In this document: piece after piece, positions 52,825-61,967 of the stretch
Layout: each line of letters starts with the position of its first letter
How positions within the stretch are numbered: the stretch's first letter is position 1
From: Myxococcus fulvus
GTDB taxonomy: Bacteria; Myxococcota; Myxococcia; Myxococcales; Myxococcaceae
Assembly (NCBI RefSeq): GCF_900111765.1
Contig: NZ_FOIB01000005.1
Span: 620,001 to 684,000, forward strand
Direction of reading: 5' to 3'
Length of the DNA stretch: 64,000 nt
Translations under genes and position numbers: made by a program
Notes under the pieces: generated by a model
Told to the model about the DNA's origin: nothing
What the model saw: only the letters and a program-made list of their open reading frames with translations
Databases searched by the model: none

Positions 52825-54702
52825 TTAGCGGCCCGCCGCACCCGTGGATAGCGCCTTGAGCTTGCGCTCCAGGGCCTCGCGCTGGCCCGGGGGCTCGGCG
52901 GACTCGGGGTCCAGCGACAGCACCTCCAGCGCCCGGCGCCACGCCCCCGCCGCCTCCGGGCCCCGGGCGGCGCGCTGATAGGCGTCCCCCAGGTGCTCGA
53001 GGATGACGGGCTCGTCCGGCGCCAGCGTGGAGGCCCGCTCCAGCACCTCCACCGCGCGAGGGTAGTCCCCGCGTCGGAAGTAGACCCACCCCAGCGAGTC
53101 CAGGAACGCGCCGTTGTCGGGACGCAGCTCCAGCGCGCGCAGCACCAGCCGCTCGGCCTCGTCCAGGTGCCTTCCACTCTGCGCCAGCAGGTAGCCCAGG
53201 AAGTTGAGCGCGGGCGCGTGGTCCGGCTCCACCTCCAGCACCGCGCGCATGCGCGCCTGCGCGCCCGCCATGTCGCCCTGACGCTCGAAGGCCGCGCCCA
53301 TCACGTACTGGAGGGCCGGGTCCTTCGGCATGCGAGCCAGGGCGTCGCGCAGCAGCACCAGCGCCTCCGCTCCCCGCCCCTGCCGCTGCAGCGTGGCCGC
53401 CAGCGCGTCGTAGAGCGCCGCGGACTGCTGCCGGGACAGCCCCTCCTTCAGCACGGACTCGGCGCGCGCGGGCGTGCCTCCCCGCTCCAGCGCCCGGGCG
53501 TACTGGGCGCGGACCTCCAGGTCATCGGGCGCCTCCTGGAGCGCGGCCCGCAGGAGCGCCAGGGCGCGCGGGTGCTGTCCCGACAGCGACAGGCACTTCG
53601 CCAGGCGCACCCGGGCGTCGGGGTAGATGTCCGAGCCCTCCGGCACGGAAGCGAAGGCCTTGGCCGCCTCGGGGAAGCGGCGCAGGCGCTCGTGCACCAG
53701 GCCCGCGTAGTAGGCCAGCCGGGGCTCGCCGTCACTGGCGCGCTGAGCGGCTTCCAGCACCTGTACGGCGGCGTCCGGCTCGCGCTCGGACAGGTAGCTG
53801 AAGGCCACCCGCACCGCCGTCTCCGGCTCGCCCGACAGCGACAGGAGCCGGTCGAAGTACGCCCGTGCCCGCACCGGCGAGCCCGCCTTCAGCGCCGAGC
53901 GTCCCGCGGCCAGGAGCACCTCCTGACTGTCCGGCTCGTGCTCCAGCGCCTTCGCCAGCGTCTCCTCGGCTTTACCAGGGCGGCCCGTCTCCTCGTACAG
54001 CTTCGCCAGCGTGCCCAGCACCTCCACATCCCCGGGGTCCCTCGTGGCCGCCTCGGTGAGCAGCCGCTCGGCGCGGGCGGTGTCGCCGCGCTCGGCCAGG
54101 GCCAGCCCCAGTCGGCGGTAACCAGAGGCCTCGCCCGGCAGCGCGCGGGACAGGGACTCCACCACCTTCACCGCCTCCGAGGGGGAACCGGACTCCAGAT
54201 AGAGCTGCGCGAGGACCAGGTACGCCTCGGGCTCGCGAGGCTTCAAGGCCATGGCCCGGCGCAGGTGCAGGCGCGCGCGGGTGAAGCGGCCCGATTCCAT
54301 GAGCACGCGGCCCAGGAGCACGTGCGCCGGGTAGTACGCCGAGGAGCGCTCCACCGCGCGGCGCAGTTCCCGCTCCGCCTTGTCCAGGTCTCCCAGCCGG
54401 GCGTACTCCTCCGCCAGCCGGGTGAGCAGCAGCGGGTGGCCGTCATCCGTGGCCAGCGCCAGCCGCAGCGCATCCACCGCGCCCCGGTGGTCTCCTGCGT
54501 GGTGGAGCAACCGGGCCCGCAGGTACTGGGTGTAGCTGGCGGACGAGGAGAAGGCCCCCTCGTCCGTCGCCGCCGCGTCCATCGCCTCGCGCATGGCCTC
54601 CCGGTCGACGCGCGGACGCCGCGACGCGGGCGCCGCCGCCAGGGCCTGGGGCCCGGACAAGGCGACGAGCAGGACGGCGACGAGGAGGCGGGAGGGGCTC
54701 AC
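52825..54702 (-). CDS. Secreted or periplasmic TPR-repeat protein
   Basis: 625 residues. The N-terminus (SRLLVAVLLVALSGPQALAA) is a cleavable signal. At least twelve tetratricopeptide repeats fill residues 45-610, with consensus positions such as LLTRLAEEYARLGDLDKAERELRRAV and ALNFLGYLLAQSGRHLDEAERLV. Such proteins organise protein complexes; here it could assist envelope assembly. It precedes the hydrolase gene by 12 bases and follows the kinase gene by 43 bases on the same strand, but no shared role is evident. Confidence 0.9.
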   Translation of the reverse strand: MSPSRLLVAVLLVALSGPQALAAAPASRRPRVDREAMREAMDAAATDEGAFSSSASYTQYLRARLLHHAGDHRGAVDALRLALATDDGHPLLLTRLAEEYARLGDLDKAERELRRAVERSSAYYPAHVLLGRVLMESGRFTRARLHLRRAMALKPREPEAYLVLAQLYLESGSPSEAVKVVESLSRALPGEASGYRRLGLALAERGDTARAERLLTEAATRDPGDVEVLGTLAKLYEETGRPGKAEETLAKALEHEPDSQEVLLAAGRSALKAGSPVRARAYFDRLLSLSGEPETAVRVAFSYLSEREPDAAVQVLEAAQRASDGEPRLAYYAGLVHERLRRFPEAAKAFASVPEGSDIYPDARVRLAKCLSLSGQHPRALALLRAALQEAPDDLEVRAQYARALERGGTPARAESVLKEGLSRQQSAALYDALAATLQRQGRGAEALVLLRDALARMPKDPALQYVMGAAFERQGDMAGAQARMRAVLEVEPDHAPALNFLGYLLAQSGRHLDEAERLVLRALELRPDNGAFLDSLGWVYFRRGDYPRAVEVLERASTLAPDEPVILEHLGDAYQRAARGPEAAGAWRRALEVLSLDPESAEPPGQREALERKLKALSTGAAGR

Positions 54703-54745
54703 GCGAGGTGGAAGTCTAGCGCGGCCCCAGCCGCCTTGCAGGGTC

Positions 54746-57265
54746 TCAGGCCTCCTGGGGAGGCGGCGCGCCCAGCTTCTCGAGCAGCTTCTCCACCGGG
54801 TCGCTGTCCTGGCTCACGTCCGCCACCGCCGAGCGGTACTCGGTGTCCGTCGCCTTCTCCACGTCGGGCATCAGGCGGCTGATGACGGCGCGAGCGGCCT
54901 CCGCGTTGCACTCGGGCAGGACGACGACGAAGACACCCGCGCCCAGGTGGGAGATGGCATCCGGGTGGCGCACCCGCTTGCGCATCACGTCCGCGATGTT
55001 GTTGGGGATGGGGTCCACGGGCCGGTCGGGCCGCAGCACCGCCAGGCTCAAGGCCCGGTGGTAGCGCCGGCTGCGGGCCAGTTCCTGCTCCAGTCGCAGC
55101 AGCAGCCCGCGCCGGTCATGCAGCCCCGTGGCGGGGTCGCTCCCGGTGCGGCGCTGGAGCGAGGGCTGGGAGCGATCCCGCTCCTGCTGCTCGCGCTCGC
55201 CCTGGCGCAGCTTGAGCGCGCGGTCCGTGCGGTTGAGCAGCTCCACCGCGTTGAACGGCTTGCTCATGTAATCCACCGCGCCCAGGTTGAGCGAGCGGAC
55301 CTTCTCCGCGACCCCCTGGTGCGCGGACAACAGGATGACGGGGATGTGCGCCGTGTCGGACGACGACTTGAGCGCCATGGCCGCGTCCAGGCCGTCCAGC
55401 TTGGGCAGGAACACGTCCATGACCACCAGGTCCGGCCGCTGCGCGCGCGCCCGGGCCAGACCCTCCGCGCCGTCGCGCGCCACCTCCACGCGGTACTTCG
55501 AGCGCAGGACCTCCGACAGCACGGCGGCGATTTCGGGCTCGTCCTCCACCACCAGCACGCGCGGCTGCTCCGTCACCGACGACGTGGCGACCACCGGCCG
55601 GGGGTTGCGCGGCGCCTCCTGCGCGAGCGGCAGCGTGAAGACGAAGAGGCACCCATGCTCGGGCGGGCTCTCCGCCCAGATTTCGCCACCGTGCAGCTCC
55701 ACGAACTCCTTGCAGATGGCGAGCCCCAGCCCCGTCCCCTTGCCGCCGTGACGGTACCGGTCGAACACCAGGTGCAGCTCGTCCTGGGGGATGCCCACGC
55801 CGTCGTCCTGCACGCACACCTTCGCCGCGTCACCGTCCGGACGGCCCAGCCGCCGCGTGGACACGACGACCTCGCCCGCGTCGCGCGCGTGGTGGATGGC
55901 GTTGGTGATGAGGTTCTGCAGCACCTCGTGCAGCTTCACCTCGTCGCCGATGAGCATCAGGCTGTCGGGGCAGTCCGCGCGCAGGGACACGCCCCGCTCG
56001 GCCGCCAATATCTCCAGCTCGTTGACGGCGTCGCGGCACAGCTGCGCCACGTCCAGCACGCGAGGCTCGATGGACAGCCGCGCCGCCTCGCCCTTGCCCT
56101 TCTCCAACAGCGACTCGACCAGGCCGAGGATCTTCTTGCCCTGGCGGATCATCGCCTCCGCGGACTGCTTCTGCTGCGACTCCAGCGGCCCTTCCAGGAG
56201 CAGGCGGCCATGGCCCAGCAGCACCTGGAGCGGCGCGCGCAGGTCGTGGCTCACCACCGCGATGATCTCATCCTTCAGGCGGTTGAGTTCCTTGAGCCGG
56301 CGGTTCGCCTCGAGCAGCTCGTGATAGCGCTCGACGTACGCCAGCTCCAGGTCCTCGCGCTTCTTCTTCACCGCGGTGTGCAGCCGCGCGTTGCGGATGG
56401 AGTTGGCTAGCACGCCGGCCACGGCCTGGGTGAACTCCTGCTCGTCGCGGCCGAAGGACGCGTCCATGCGCGACACGCGCAGGAACAGCGCGCCCAGCAG
56501 GTCGTCCTGACAGATGAGCGGCTGCACCAGGATGGACTTCACGCCCAGGGGCACGATGGACGTGCGCACCTCCGCCATGAGCGGATCCCGCTGTGCCTCC
56601 TCGATGAGCACCGGCTCGCGCGTCTCCAGCGCGCGGCGCAGCTCCGGATAGCGCGCCACCTCGATGTCGAGCTGCACGAGGCTGGGGTCTTCCTGCGTCG
56701 CCACCACCTTGCCCGTGCGCGCGTGGCTGCCCTCCACCAGCACCACCGAGCAGCGGTCCGTCCCGGTGACGCGCCCCACCTTGTCCACCGCGATGCGGAG
56801 GATCTCCTCCAGCTCCAGCGAGCTGGTCGCCGCCTGGGTGATCTCCAGCAGCATCCCCATGCGCAGCCGGACGCGCTCCTCGCGGTCCTTCAGCCGGCCC
56901 GCCCTGAGCGCGGCCTCCAGACGGGGCACCACCTCGTCCGCGCCGCGAATCCAGTCATCCACCGCCAGGCGCTTGAAGGCCTCCGCCGACCGGGACTTGC
57001 CCAGGTCCACCACCACGGGCAACCGCTGGAGCCGCTCCACCCGACGCAGGGACTCCAGCAGCTCCGCGGCGCGCTTGGCCGTCACCGACAGCAGCACGAC
57101 CTCGGGTTGCAGCGAGTCCGCCAGCTCCGCCAGCCCGGTGTCCTTCTCGGCCGCCGCGCAGTGATAGCCGCTGGCGGTCAGCCGCTCCATCAAGGCGTCG
57201 CCGGACTCCTTCCCGGCCACCACCAGCACGCGTCCCCGCTGATCCGCCTGCATCTCGACTCTCAC
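54746..57265 (-). CDS. Hybrid histidine kinase with pseudo-receiver, GAF, REC and degenerate GGDEF domains
   Basis: 839 residues from the GTG at 57265, which has GAGG six bases upstream (an ATG at 57253 is also possible). The N-terminal 125 residues look like a receiver but have Ser in VVLLSVTAKRA where Asp is phosphorylated. GAF follows (about 150-300). A DHp helix has VVSHDLRAPL with the phosphorylatable His, then an ATP-binding domain (DDGVGIPQDEL, GKGTGLGLAI). A canonical receiver (LVVMDVFLPKLDG) comes next, then a GGDEF-like domain with GAGVF in place of GGDEF, so it is not a cyclase. Cytoplasmic. The partner is unknown. Confidence 0.92.
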   Translation of the reverse strand: MRVEMQADQRGRVLVVAGKESGDALMERLTASGYHCAAAEKDTGLAELADSLQPEVVLLSVTAKRAAELLESLRRVERLQRLPVVVDLGKSRSAEAFKRLAVDDWIRGADEVVPRLEAALRAGRLKDREERVRLRMGMLLEITQAATSSLELEEILRIAVDKVGRVTGTDRCSVVLVEGSHARTGKVVATQEDPSLVQLDIEVARYPELRRALETREPVLIEEAQRDPLMAEVRTSIVPLGVKSILVQPLICQDDLLGALFLRVSRMDASFGRDEQEFTQAVAGVLANSIRNARLHTAVKKKREDLELAYVERYHELLEANRRLKELNRLKDEIIAVVSHDLRAPLQVLLGHGRLLLEGPLESQQKQSAEAMIRQGKKILGLVESLLEKGKGEAARLSIEPRVLDVAQLCRDAVNELEILAAERGVSLRADCPDSLMLIGDEVKLHEVLQNLITNAIHHARDAGEVVVSTRRLGRPDGDAAKVCVQDDGVGIPQDELHLVFDRYRHGGKGTGLGLAICKEFVELHGGEIWAESPPEHGCLFVFTLPLAQEAPRNPRPVVATSSVTEQPRVLVVEDEPEIAAVLSEVLRSKYRVEVARDGAEGLARARAQRPDLVVMDVFLPKLDGLDAAMALKSSSDTAHIPVILLSAHQGVAEKVRSLNLGAVDYMSKPFNAVELLNRTDRALKLRQGEREQQERDRSQPSLQRRTGSDPATGLHDRRGLLLRLEQELARSRRYHRALSLAVLRPDRPVDPIPNNIADVMRKRVRHPDAISHLGAGVFVVVLPECNAEAARAVISRLMPDVEKATDTEYRSAVADVSQDSDPVEKLLEKLGAPPPQEA

Positions 57266-57812
57266 AGTGAACCTCGCGCCGCGGCGGCCCTGTTCGGGCG
57301 CCACTGGGGAGGCTGCAAAAACCCGTTGAATGCGGAAGGGTTCATGGTTCGGTTTCCGAATCTTGCCGCCGTTCACGTCCGTGGGCCAGAGCGGCGCACA
57401 GCCGGTGGCGACCGGGACTGTGAGTGGAGATGCCGGGGCGCCACGCCCATCGTGGCTTCCCACACCCAGGTCCCTGGAGCACTTCCACCCCATGTCCCCC
57501 ACTCCGGGGGCGGAACGGGCGCGCGCCAACACCGCGCGGCGGGAATCCTTCCCACACCCGCCATGACCTGGCGCCGCTCGTCCGGCCGGACTCCGTCCCT
57601 TCGAGCAGCCAACCACCCGTCATCGCAAGCTCCCACCCGTTCCCGTGTGCCCTGGAGAGGTGGAGGACGCGGGGTCCCCACCCACGGGAATCGCCGGGCT
57701 ATCACGTCATGGGGCCCGGGAGGGCCGCAATCTTCGGGGGCTCGGGGGCCGGGCCGTTTTGCGGATGGGGGAGGATGCCGGGAATGGTGCGAGCGAGGTA
57801 GAGTGCGGTGCC
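57266..57812. other. 547-base intergenic region between divergent kinase and lipoprotein genes
   Basis: No open frame here has convincing coding character. A 13-base inverted repeat TTCGG-TTT-CCGAA (57348-57360) may be an operator. I see no clear sigma-70 or sigma-54 promoter. It probably holds both promoters. Confidence 0.6.
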
Positions 57813-59420
57813 ATGCTCCACCCTCCCGTGACTCGGCGTGCATGGCGCACCGCCCTCGTACTCGTCTCCAGTCTGGCCATCGCCTGTGGCGACGACCCGC
57901 CCCCGCCCACGCCGGATCCGCCGCAGGTGGCCCTGACGGTTCCCCAGGGGAACGTCGCGGGCACCAGCCTCAAGCTCATCGCGACCATCGCCGGCTGCGA
58001 GAAGGTCAACACGCTCAACATCTACGACCGGACCACCTTCCTCAAGGCGTTCCCCTCGGGAGGTGGCACCACCAACTTCGAGCTGCTGGCGTCGGACATC
58101 CCGTACTCCAACCCGCTGGTGGGGCTCGCCGCGAGCCTGTCCCTCACCGCCGAGGTGGTGTGCGACGACGGCCGCAAGAACACGTCCCTGCCCCAGCCGG
58201 CCACGTTCTTCCCGGTGTCCCGCGCCAATGATGATCCGCAGGGGCTCCAGGTTTACGCCATGCCGCTGGCCATCGACGGCTCGGGCTCCACGGCGACGTT
58301 CCTGAGCTGCGCCAAGACGACCACGGGCGGCATCGAGACCATGTACCGGCACAACGCCTCGGGTGGCGCCGCCGGGACGCTGCAGGCCCCGACGCTCTGC
58401 AACGCGTCCACCGTCATCACGCCTCGCAACGCGCAGAGCGGCAAGCGCTGGGTCTACACGCCCGGGTACGGTGCGTTCGCCATCGACCGCGACTTCAAGA
58501 TGACGGCGCGCACGCCGGTGGACCTGGAGGTCAACGACCTGGTCGTCTTCCCCAACGGCGACGCGTTGATCCGCTCCGTCCAGGGCCTCATCTACCGCAT
58601 CACCCACGACACCCAGGACGGCCTGAAGATCGGCGTCACGCGCTGGGAGTACCAGCGGGAGATCTCCGTGGGCACCCCCGTCGGCCAGCTGCTGATCCGC
58701 GGGGATGGCCGCGTGCTCTTCGCCAGCCACATCGAGTACAGCGAGAACCGCGCGGACATCATCGTCGAGGAGCTGGACGGCGGCACGGACTCGGCGGGCG
58801 GCACGCTGCAGAACACGCACATCATCCGGCAGCTCTTCACGTCGAACACCGCCACGCCGCGCCCGGTGGGCCAGTTCAGCAGCGACGGCAGCATCCTCTA
58901 CCTGGGCTTCGCGCTGCCCGAGGACAAGTCGCAGGTCCTCGCCTGTGTCGCGAACCTGGAGGGCTGCGAGGGCAACGCGTCGAAGTGGGCCACGGGCGTG
59001 CTCACCGGAAAGGTGCAGCAGATTGCCACCTACGCCAACGGCAGCCGGGTGGCCGCGGCGACCACGCAGCGCGTGTGGCTGCTGGATTCGACCAGCGGCA
59101 CCATCCGCAACCGGGAGCTCCGCTCGGTGGACGCCAACGGCGCGCTCCACGTGAAGTACCTGCTGCCCGCGAACCCGACCTCGGACCTGTTCTTCCTGAA
59201 CGCCCCCGCGGCCCAGGGTTCGACGGCCACGCTGCCGGTGGAGCTGGTGGGCGTGGACCAGACGCTGGGGAGCTCGGCCGAGGGCCGTGAGCTCTTCCGC
59301 TACCAGGTCTCCGTGTCCATGGGCGCGGCCTTCGACGACAGCGGCCGGCTCTGGATGCGCACCAACCAGAAGCTGCTCGAGCTGCAGACGACGTCGCAGT
59401 ACCGCAGCGCCCGGCCGTAG
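57813..59420 (+). CDS. Secreted putative lipoprotein, unknown function
   Basis: 535 residues. A signal sequence ends at Cys25 (SSLAIACGDD), a plausible lipidation site, followed by a Pro/Thr-rich spacer PPPPTPDPP. The rest is a large beta-rich domain with regularly spaced strands and WVYTPGYGAFAIDRDF, VFPNGDALIRSVQGLIYRITH, and GSILYLGFALPEDKS. This resembles a beta-propeller or six-bladed surface protein, but no named family was recognised. An outer-membrane surface location is likely. Confidence 0.78.
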   Translation: MLHPPVTRRAWRTALVLVSSLAIACGDDPPPPTPDPPQVALTVPQGNVAGTSLKLIATIAGCEKVNTLNIYDRTTFLKAFPSGGGTTNFELLASDIPYSNPLVGLAASLSLTAEVVCDDGRKNTSLPQPATFFPVSRANDDPQGLQVYAMPLAIDGSGSTATFLSCAKTTTGGIETMYRHNASGGAAGTLQAPTLCNASTVITPRNAQSGKRWVYTPGYGAFAIDRDFKMTARTPVDLEVNDLVVFPNGDALIRSVQGLIYRITHDTQDGLKIGVTRWEYQREISVGTPVGQLLIRGDGRVLFASHIEYSENRADIIVEELDGGTDSAGGTLQNTHIIRQLFTSNTATPRPVGQFSSDGSILYLGFALPEDKSQVLACVANLEGCEGNASKWATGVLTGKVQQIATYANGSRVAAATTQRVWLLDSTSGTIRNRELRSVDANGALHVKYLLPANPTSDLFFLNAPAAQGSTATLPVELVGVDQTLGSSAEGRELFRYQVSVSMGAAFDDSGRLWMRTNQKLLELQTTSQYRSARP

Positions 59421-59432
59421 TCGCAGGTCACC

Positions 59433-59464
59433 GGGAAGGGCGAGCCACCCGCGCCGCCCTTCCC
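59433..59464. terminator. Bidirectional hairpin between convergent lipoprotein and tlyA genes
   Basis: Perfect arms GGGAAGGGCG (59433-59442) and CGCCCTTCCC (59455-59464) with a 12-base loop lie between the stops at 59420 and 59476. Stem quality and placement suggest a two-way terminator. Confidence 0.65.
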
Positions 59465-59475
59465 TTCGCGCTGTG

Positions 59476-60222
59476 TCAGGGCCGCTCGGCGACGAGCAGC
59501 GCCTCCACGTTGCCCGCGGGCCCAGGCACGGGCGAGTCCATGACGCCGCGCACGGTCAGCCCCTGCTCGCGCACGAAGGCCGTCACGGTGTCGATGGCGT
59601 CCTGCCGCGCGGCGGGGTCTCGCACCACGCCTCCCTTGCCGACGCGGTCCGGGCCCACCTCGAACTGGGGCTTCACCAGCGCGGCCAGGACGCCCCCTGG
59701 CTCCAGGAAGGGCAGCACCGAGGGCAGCACCTGGGTGAGCGAGATGAAGCTGACGTCGATGACGACGACGCCCACCTTCTCGGGCAGGTCCTCCTCCGTC
59801 AGGTAGCGCGCGTTGACGCGCTCGCGAGAGCGCACGCGCGGGTCCTTGCGGAGCTTCTCGTGGAGCTGGCCGTAGCCCACGTCGATGGCGTGCACCCGCA
59901 CCGCGCCGTGCTGGAGCAGGCAGTCGGTGAAGCCGCCCGTGCTCGCGCCGATGTCCGCGCCCACCTTGCCGCGCACATCCAGGCCGAAGTGGTCGATGGC
60001 GCCCTTGAGCTTGAGCCCACCGCGCGAGACGTACGGCAGCACCTCGCCCTTGAGGCGCAGCTCCGCCTCCACGGGGATGAGGGAGCCGGGCTTGTCCACG
60101 CGCTGGTCATCCACGACGACCTGGCCCGCGAGGATGAGCGCCTGGGCCTTGGTGCGCGACTCCGCCAGCCCCCGCTCCACCACCAGCACGTCCACCCGCT
60201 CCTTGCGAGGCTTCATCGTCAT
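59476..60222 (-). CDS. tlyA: TlyA-family rRNA (cytidine-2'-O)-methyltransferase
   Basis: 248 residues. An N-terminal S4 RNA-binding domain (RVDVLVVERGLAESRTKAQALILAG) is followed by an FtsJ-like methyltransferase (VGADIGASTGGFTDCLLQHGA, VVIDVSFISL, LVKPQFEVG). TlyA methylates cytidines in 16S and 23S rRNA; in some bacteria it also acts as a haemolysin-associated factor. A GGAGG site lies five bases before the ATG, which overlaps the dxs stop as ATGA. Last gene of the isoprenoid cluster. Confidence 0.93.
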   Translation of the reverse strand: MTMKPRKERVDVLVVERGLAESRTKAQALILAGQVVVDDQRVDKPGSLIPVEAELRLKGEVLPYVSRGGLKLKGAIDHFGLDVRGKVGADIGASTGGFTDCLLQHGAVRVHAIDVGYGQLHEKLRKDPRVRSRERVNARYLTEEDLPEKVGVVVIDVSFISLTQVLPSVLPFLEPGGVLAALVKPQFEVGPDRVGKGGVVRDPAARQDAIDTVTAFVREQGLTVRGVMDSPVPGPAGNVEALLVAERP

Positions 60223-61967
60223 GTGCCCTCCAGGAGCGCCCGGCCCGCGCGACGCAAGCCCTCCGCGTCCAGCCCCAGCTCCGCGCGCTGCACCCGCGCA
60301 TCGCCATGCGGAACGAATGCGTCCGGCATGCCCGCGAGCCGCACGCGCTGGGACACGCCCTTCTCGGCGAGCAACTCCAACACCGCGCTCCCCAGCCCGC
60401 CGCGCACCGTGCCCTCCTCCGCCACCACCAGCGGCCCCTGACGCGCGGCCTCCAGGAGCGCGACCTCGTCCAGCGGCGACAGCTCTCGCGCGTCGAGCAC
60501 GTTCCATCGCGGCTCGTGTCGCGCCGCCTCGAGCGCCGCCAGCGCCAACGGTCCCAGCGTCACCAGCGTCAGCTCCGGCTGCTTCGCGCGCACGAGCCAC
60601 CGGGCGCCCTGGACCGGCGCCTCGCCCACGTGCACCTCGGGAGGCAGCGCCGGCAGCGTGCCGCGAGGGAAGCGGAGGACGGAGGGCAGCGGCGAGGCGA
60701 GCGCGGTCTCCAGCATGGGCGCGAAGTCCTCGCCCACCACGGGGGACCACAGCCGGAGCCCCGGCAGCGGGCGCAGCGAGGCCACGTCGTAGGTGCCCTG
60801 GTGCGAGGCCCCATCCGCGCCGACGAGCCCCGCGCGGTCCACCGCGAAGACGACGGGCAGGCCCGGCAGACACACGTCGTGGATGATCTGGTCGTACGCG
60901 CGCTGGAGGAACGTGGAGTAGATGCAGCACACGGGACGCGCACCCGCGGCGGCGAGCCCCGCGCAGAACGTCACCGCGTGCTGCTCGGCGATGCCCACGT
61001 CGTGCACGCGGTCCGGGAAGCGGGCCTTGAGCGCGTTGAGCGCCGAGCCCTCCAGCATCGCCGGTGTCACGGCGACGACGCGGGCGTCACGCGCCATCGC
61101 GTCCTCCAGCGCCGAGGCCAACGCCTCACTGTACGTGCGATGTCCCCCGCGAGAGCGCACCAGCTTGCCGTCGCGCCACTCGTAGGGCCCCATCGCGTGC
61201 CCACGTGTCTGGGCATCGGCCTCGGCCGGAGGGAACCCCTTCCCCTTGAGCGTCAGCGCGTGCACCACCACGGGGCGCATGGACGCGCGCGCCTCGCGCA
61301 GCGCATGTGTCAGCGCGCCCAGATCGTGTCCATCCACAGGGCCCAGGTACGTGAAGCCCAGCCCCTGGAAGAAGTCCCGCGCGCCGCGCGTGCGCAGGAG
61401 CGAGGGAATGGCGCCCACGTTCGCGCTGATGGACATCTGGTTGTCGTTGAGCACCACGACGAGCGGCAGGTGGCTGCCTCCCGCGTTGTTGAGCCCCTCG
61501 AACGTCAAGCCGCCGGTGAGCCCTCCATCCCCGAGCACCGCCACCACGTGGCCTCGGTGCCCCATCATCCTCCGCCCCTCCAGCACGCCCAGCGCCGCCG
61601 ACACCGCGGTGCAGGAGTGTCCCGCGAGCAGCGCGTCATGCGGGCTCTCGCGTGGGTCCAGGAAGGGCGCCACGCCGCCGGCCTGCCGCAGCGTGTGCAT
61701 CTGCTCGCGGCGCCCGGTGAGCAGCTTGTGCGCGTACGTCTGGTGGCCCACGTCGAAGAGAATCGCGTCCGTGGGCGAGTGGAAGACCCGGTGCAGAGCG
61801 ACGATGAGCTCCACCGCGCCCAGGGAGGCGCCCAGGTGACCACCGACGCGGCCGCAGATGGAGATGATCTCCTCCCGCAGCTCCGTGCACAGCTGGGGCA
61901 GCTCGGCTTCGGGAAGCGCTCGCAGGTCCGTCGGCGAGGCGATGCGGGTCAGGACCTCCGCCGTCAA
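60219..61967 (-). CDS. dxs: 1-deoxy-D-xylulose-5-phosphate synthase
   Basis: 582 residues. It condenses pyruvate and glyceraldehyde-3-phosphate using thiamine diphosphate, the first step of the MEP isoprenoid pathway. GDGGLTGG with NDN downstream forms the cofactor motif, GHQTYAHKLLTGR and VGIAEQHAVTFCAGLA are conserved. A TTG start at 61967 overlaps the ispA stop (TTGA). It is about 40 residues shorter than E. coli Dxs, mainly at the N-terminus and loops. Confidence 0.95.
   Translation of the reverse strand: MTAEVLTRIASPTDLRALPEAELPQLCTELREEIISICGRVGGHLGASLGAVELIVALHRVFHSPTDAILFDVGHQTYAHKLLTGRREQMHTLRQAGGVAPFLDPRESPHDALLAGHSCTAVSAALGVLEGRRMMGHRGHVVAVLGDGGLTGGLTFEGLNNAGGSHLPLVVVLNDNQMSISANVGAIPSLLRTRGARDFFQGLGFTYLGPVDGHDLGALTHALREARASMRPVVVHALTLKGKGFPPAEADAQTRGHAMGPYEWRDGKLVRSRGGHRTYSEALASALEDAMARDARVVAVTPAMLEGSALNALKARFPDRVHDVGIAEQHAVTFCAGLAAAGARPVCCIYSTFLQRAYDQIIHDVCLPGLPVVFAVDRAGLVGADGASHQGTYDVASLRPLPGLRLWSPVVGEDFAPMLETALASPLPSVLRFPRGTLPALPPEVHVGEAPVQGARWLVRAKQPELTLVTLGPLALAALEAARHEPRWNVLDARELSPLDEVALLEAARQGPLVVAEEGTVRGGLGSAVLELLAEKGVSQRVRLAGMPDAFVPHGDARVQRAELGLDAEGLRRAGRALLEGT

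Noticed and set aside
57301..57330. Possible sigma-54 promoter before the kinase gene
   Set aside because: TTGCA is present on the minus strand, but no GG lies at the required ten-base distance.
57342..57623. 93-residue open frame in the intergenic region
   Set aside because: No ribosome-binding site, no domain, and overlapping shadow frames exist on both strands.
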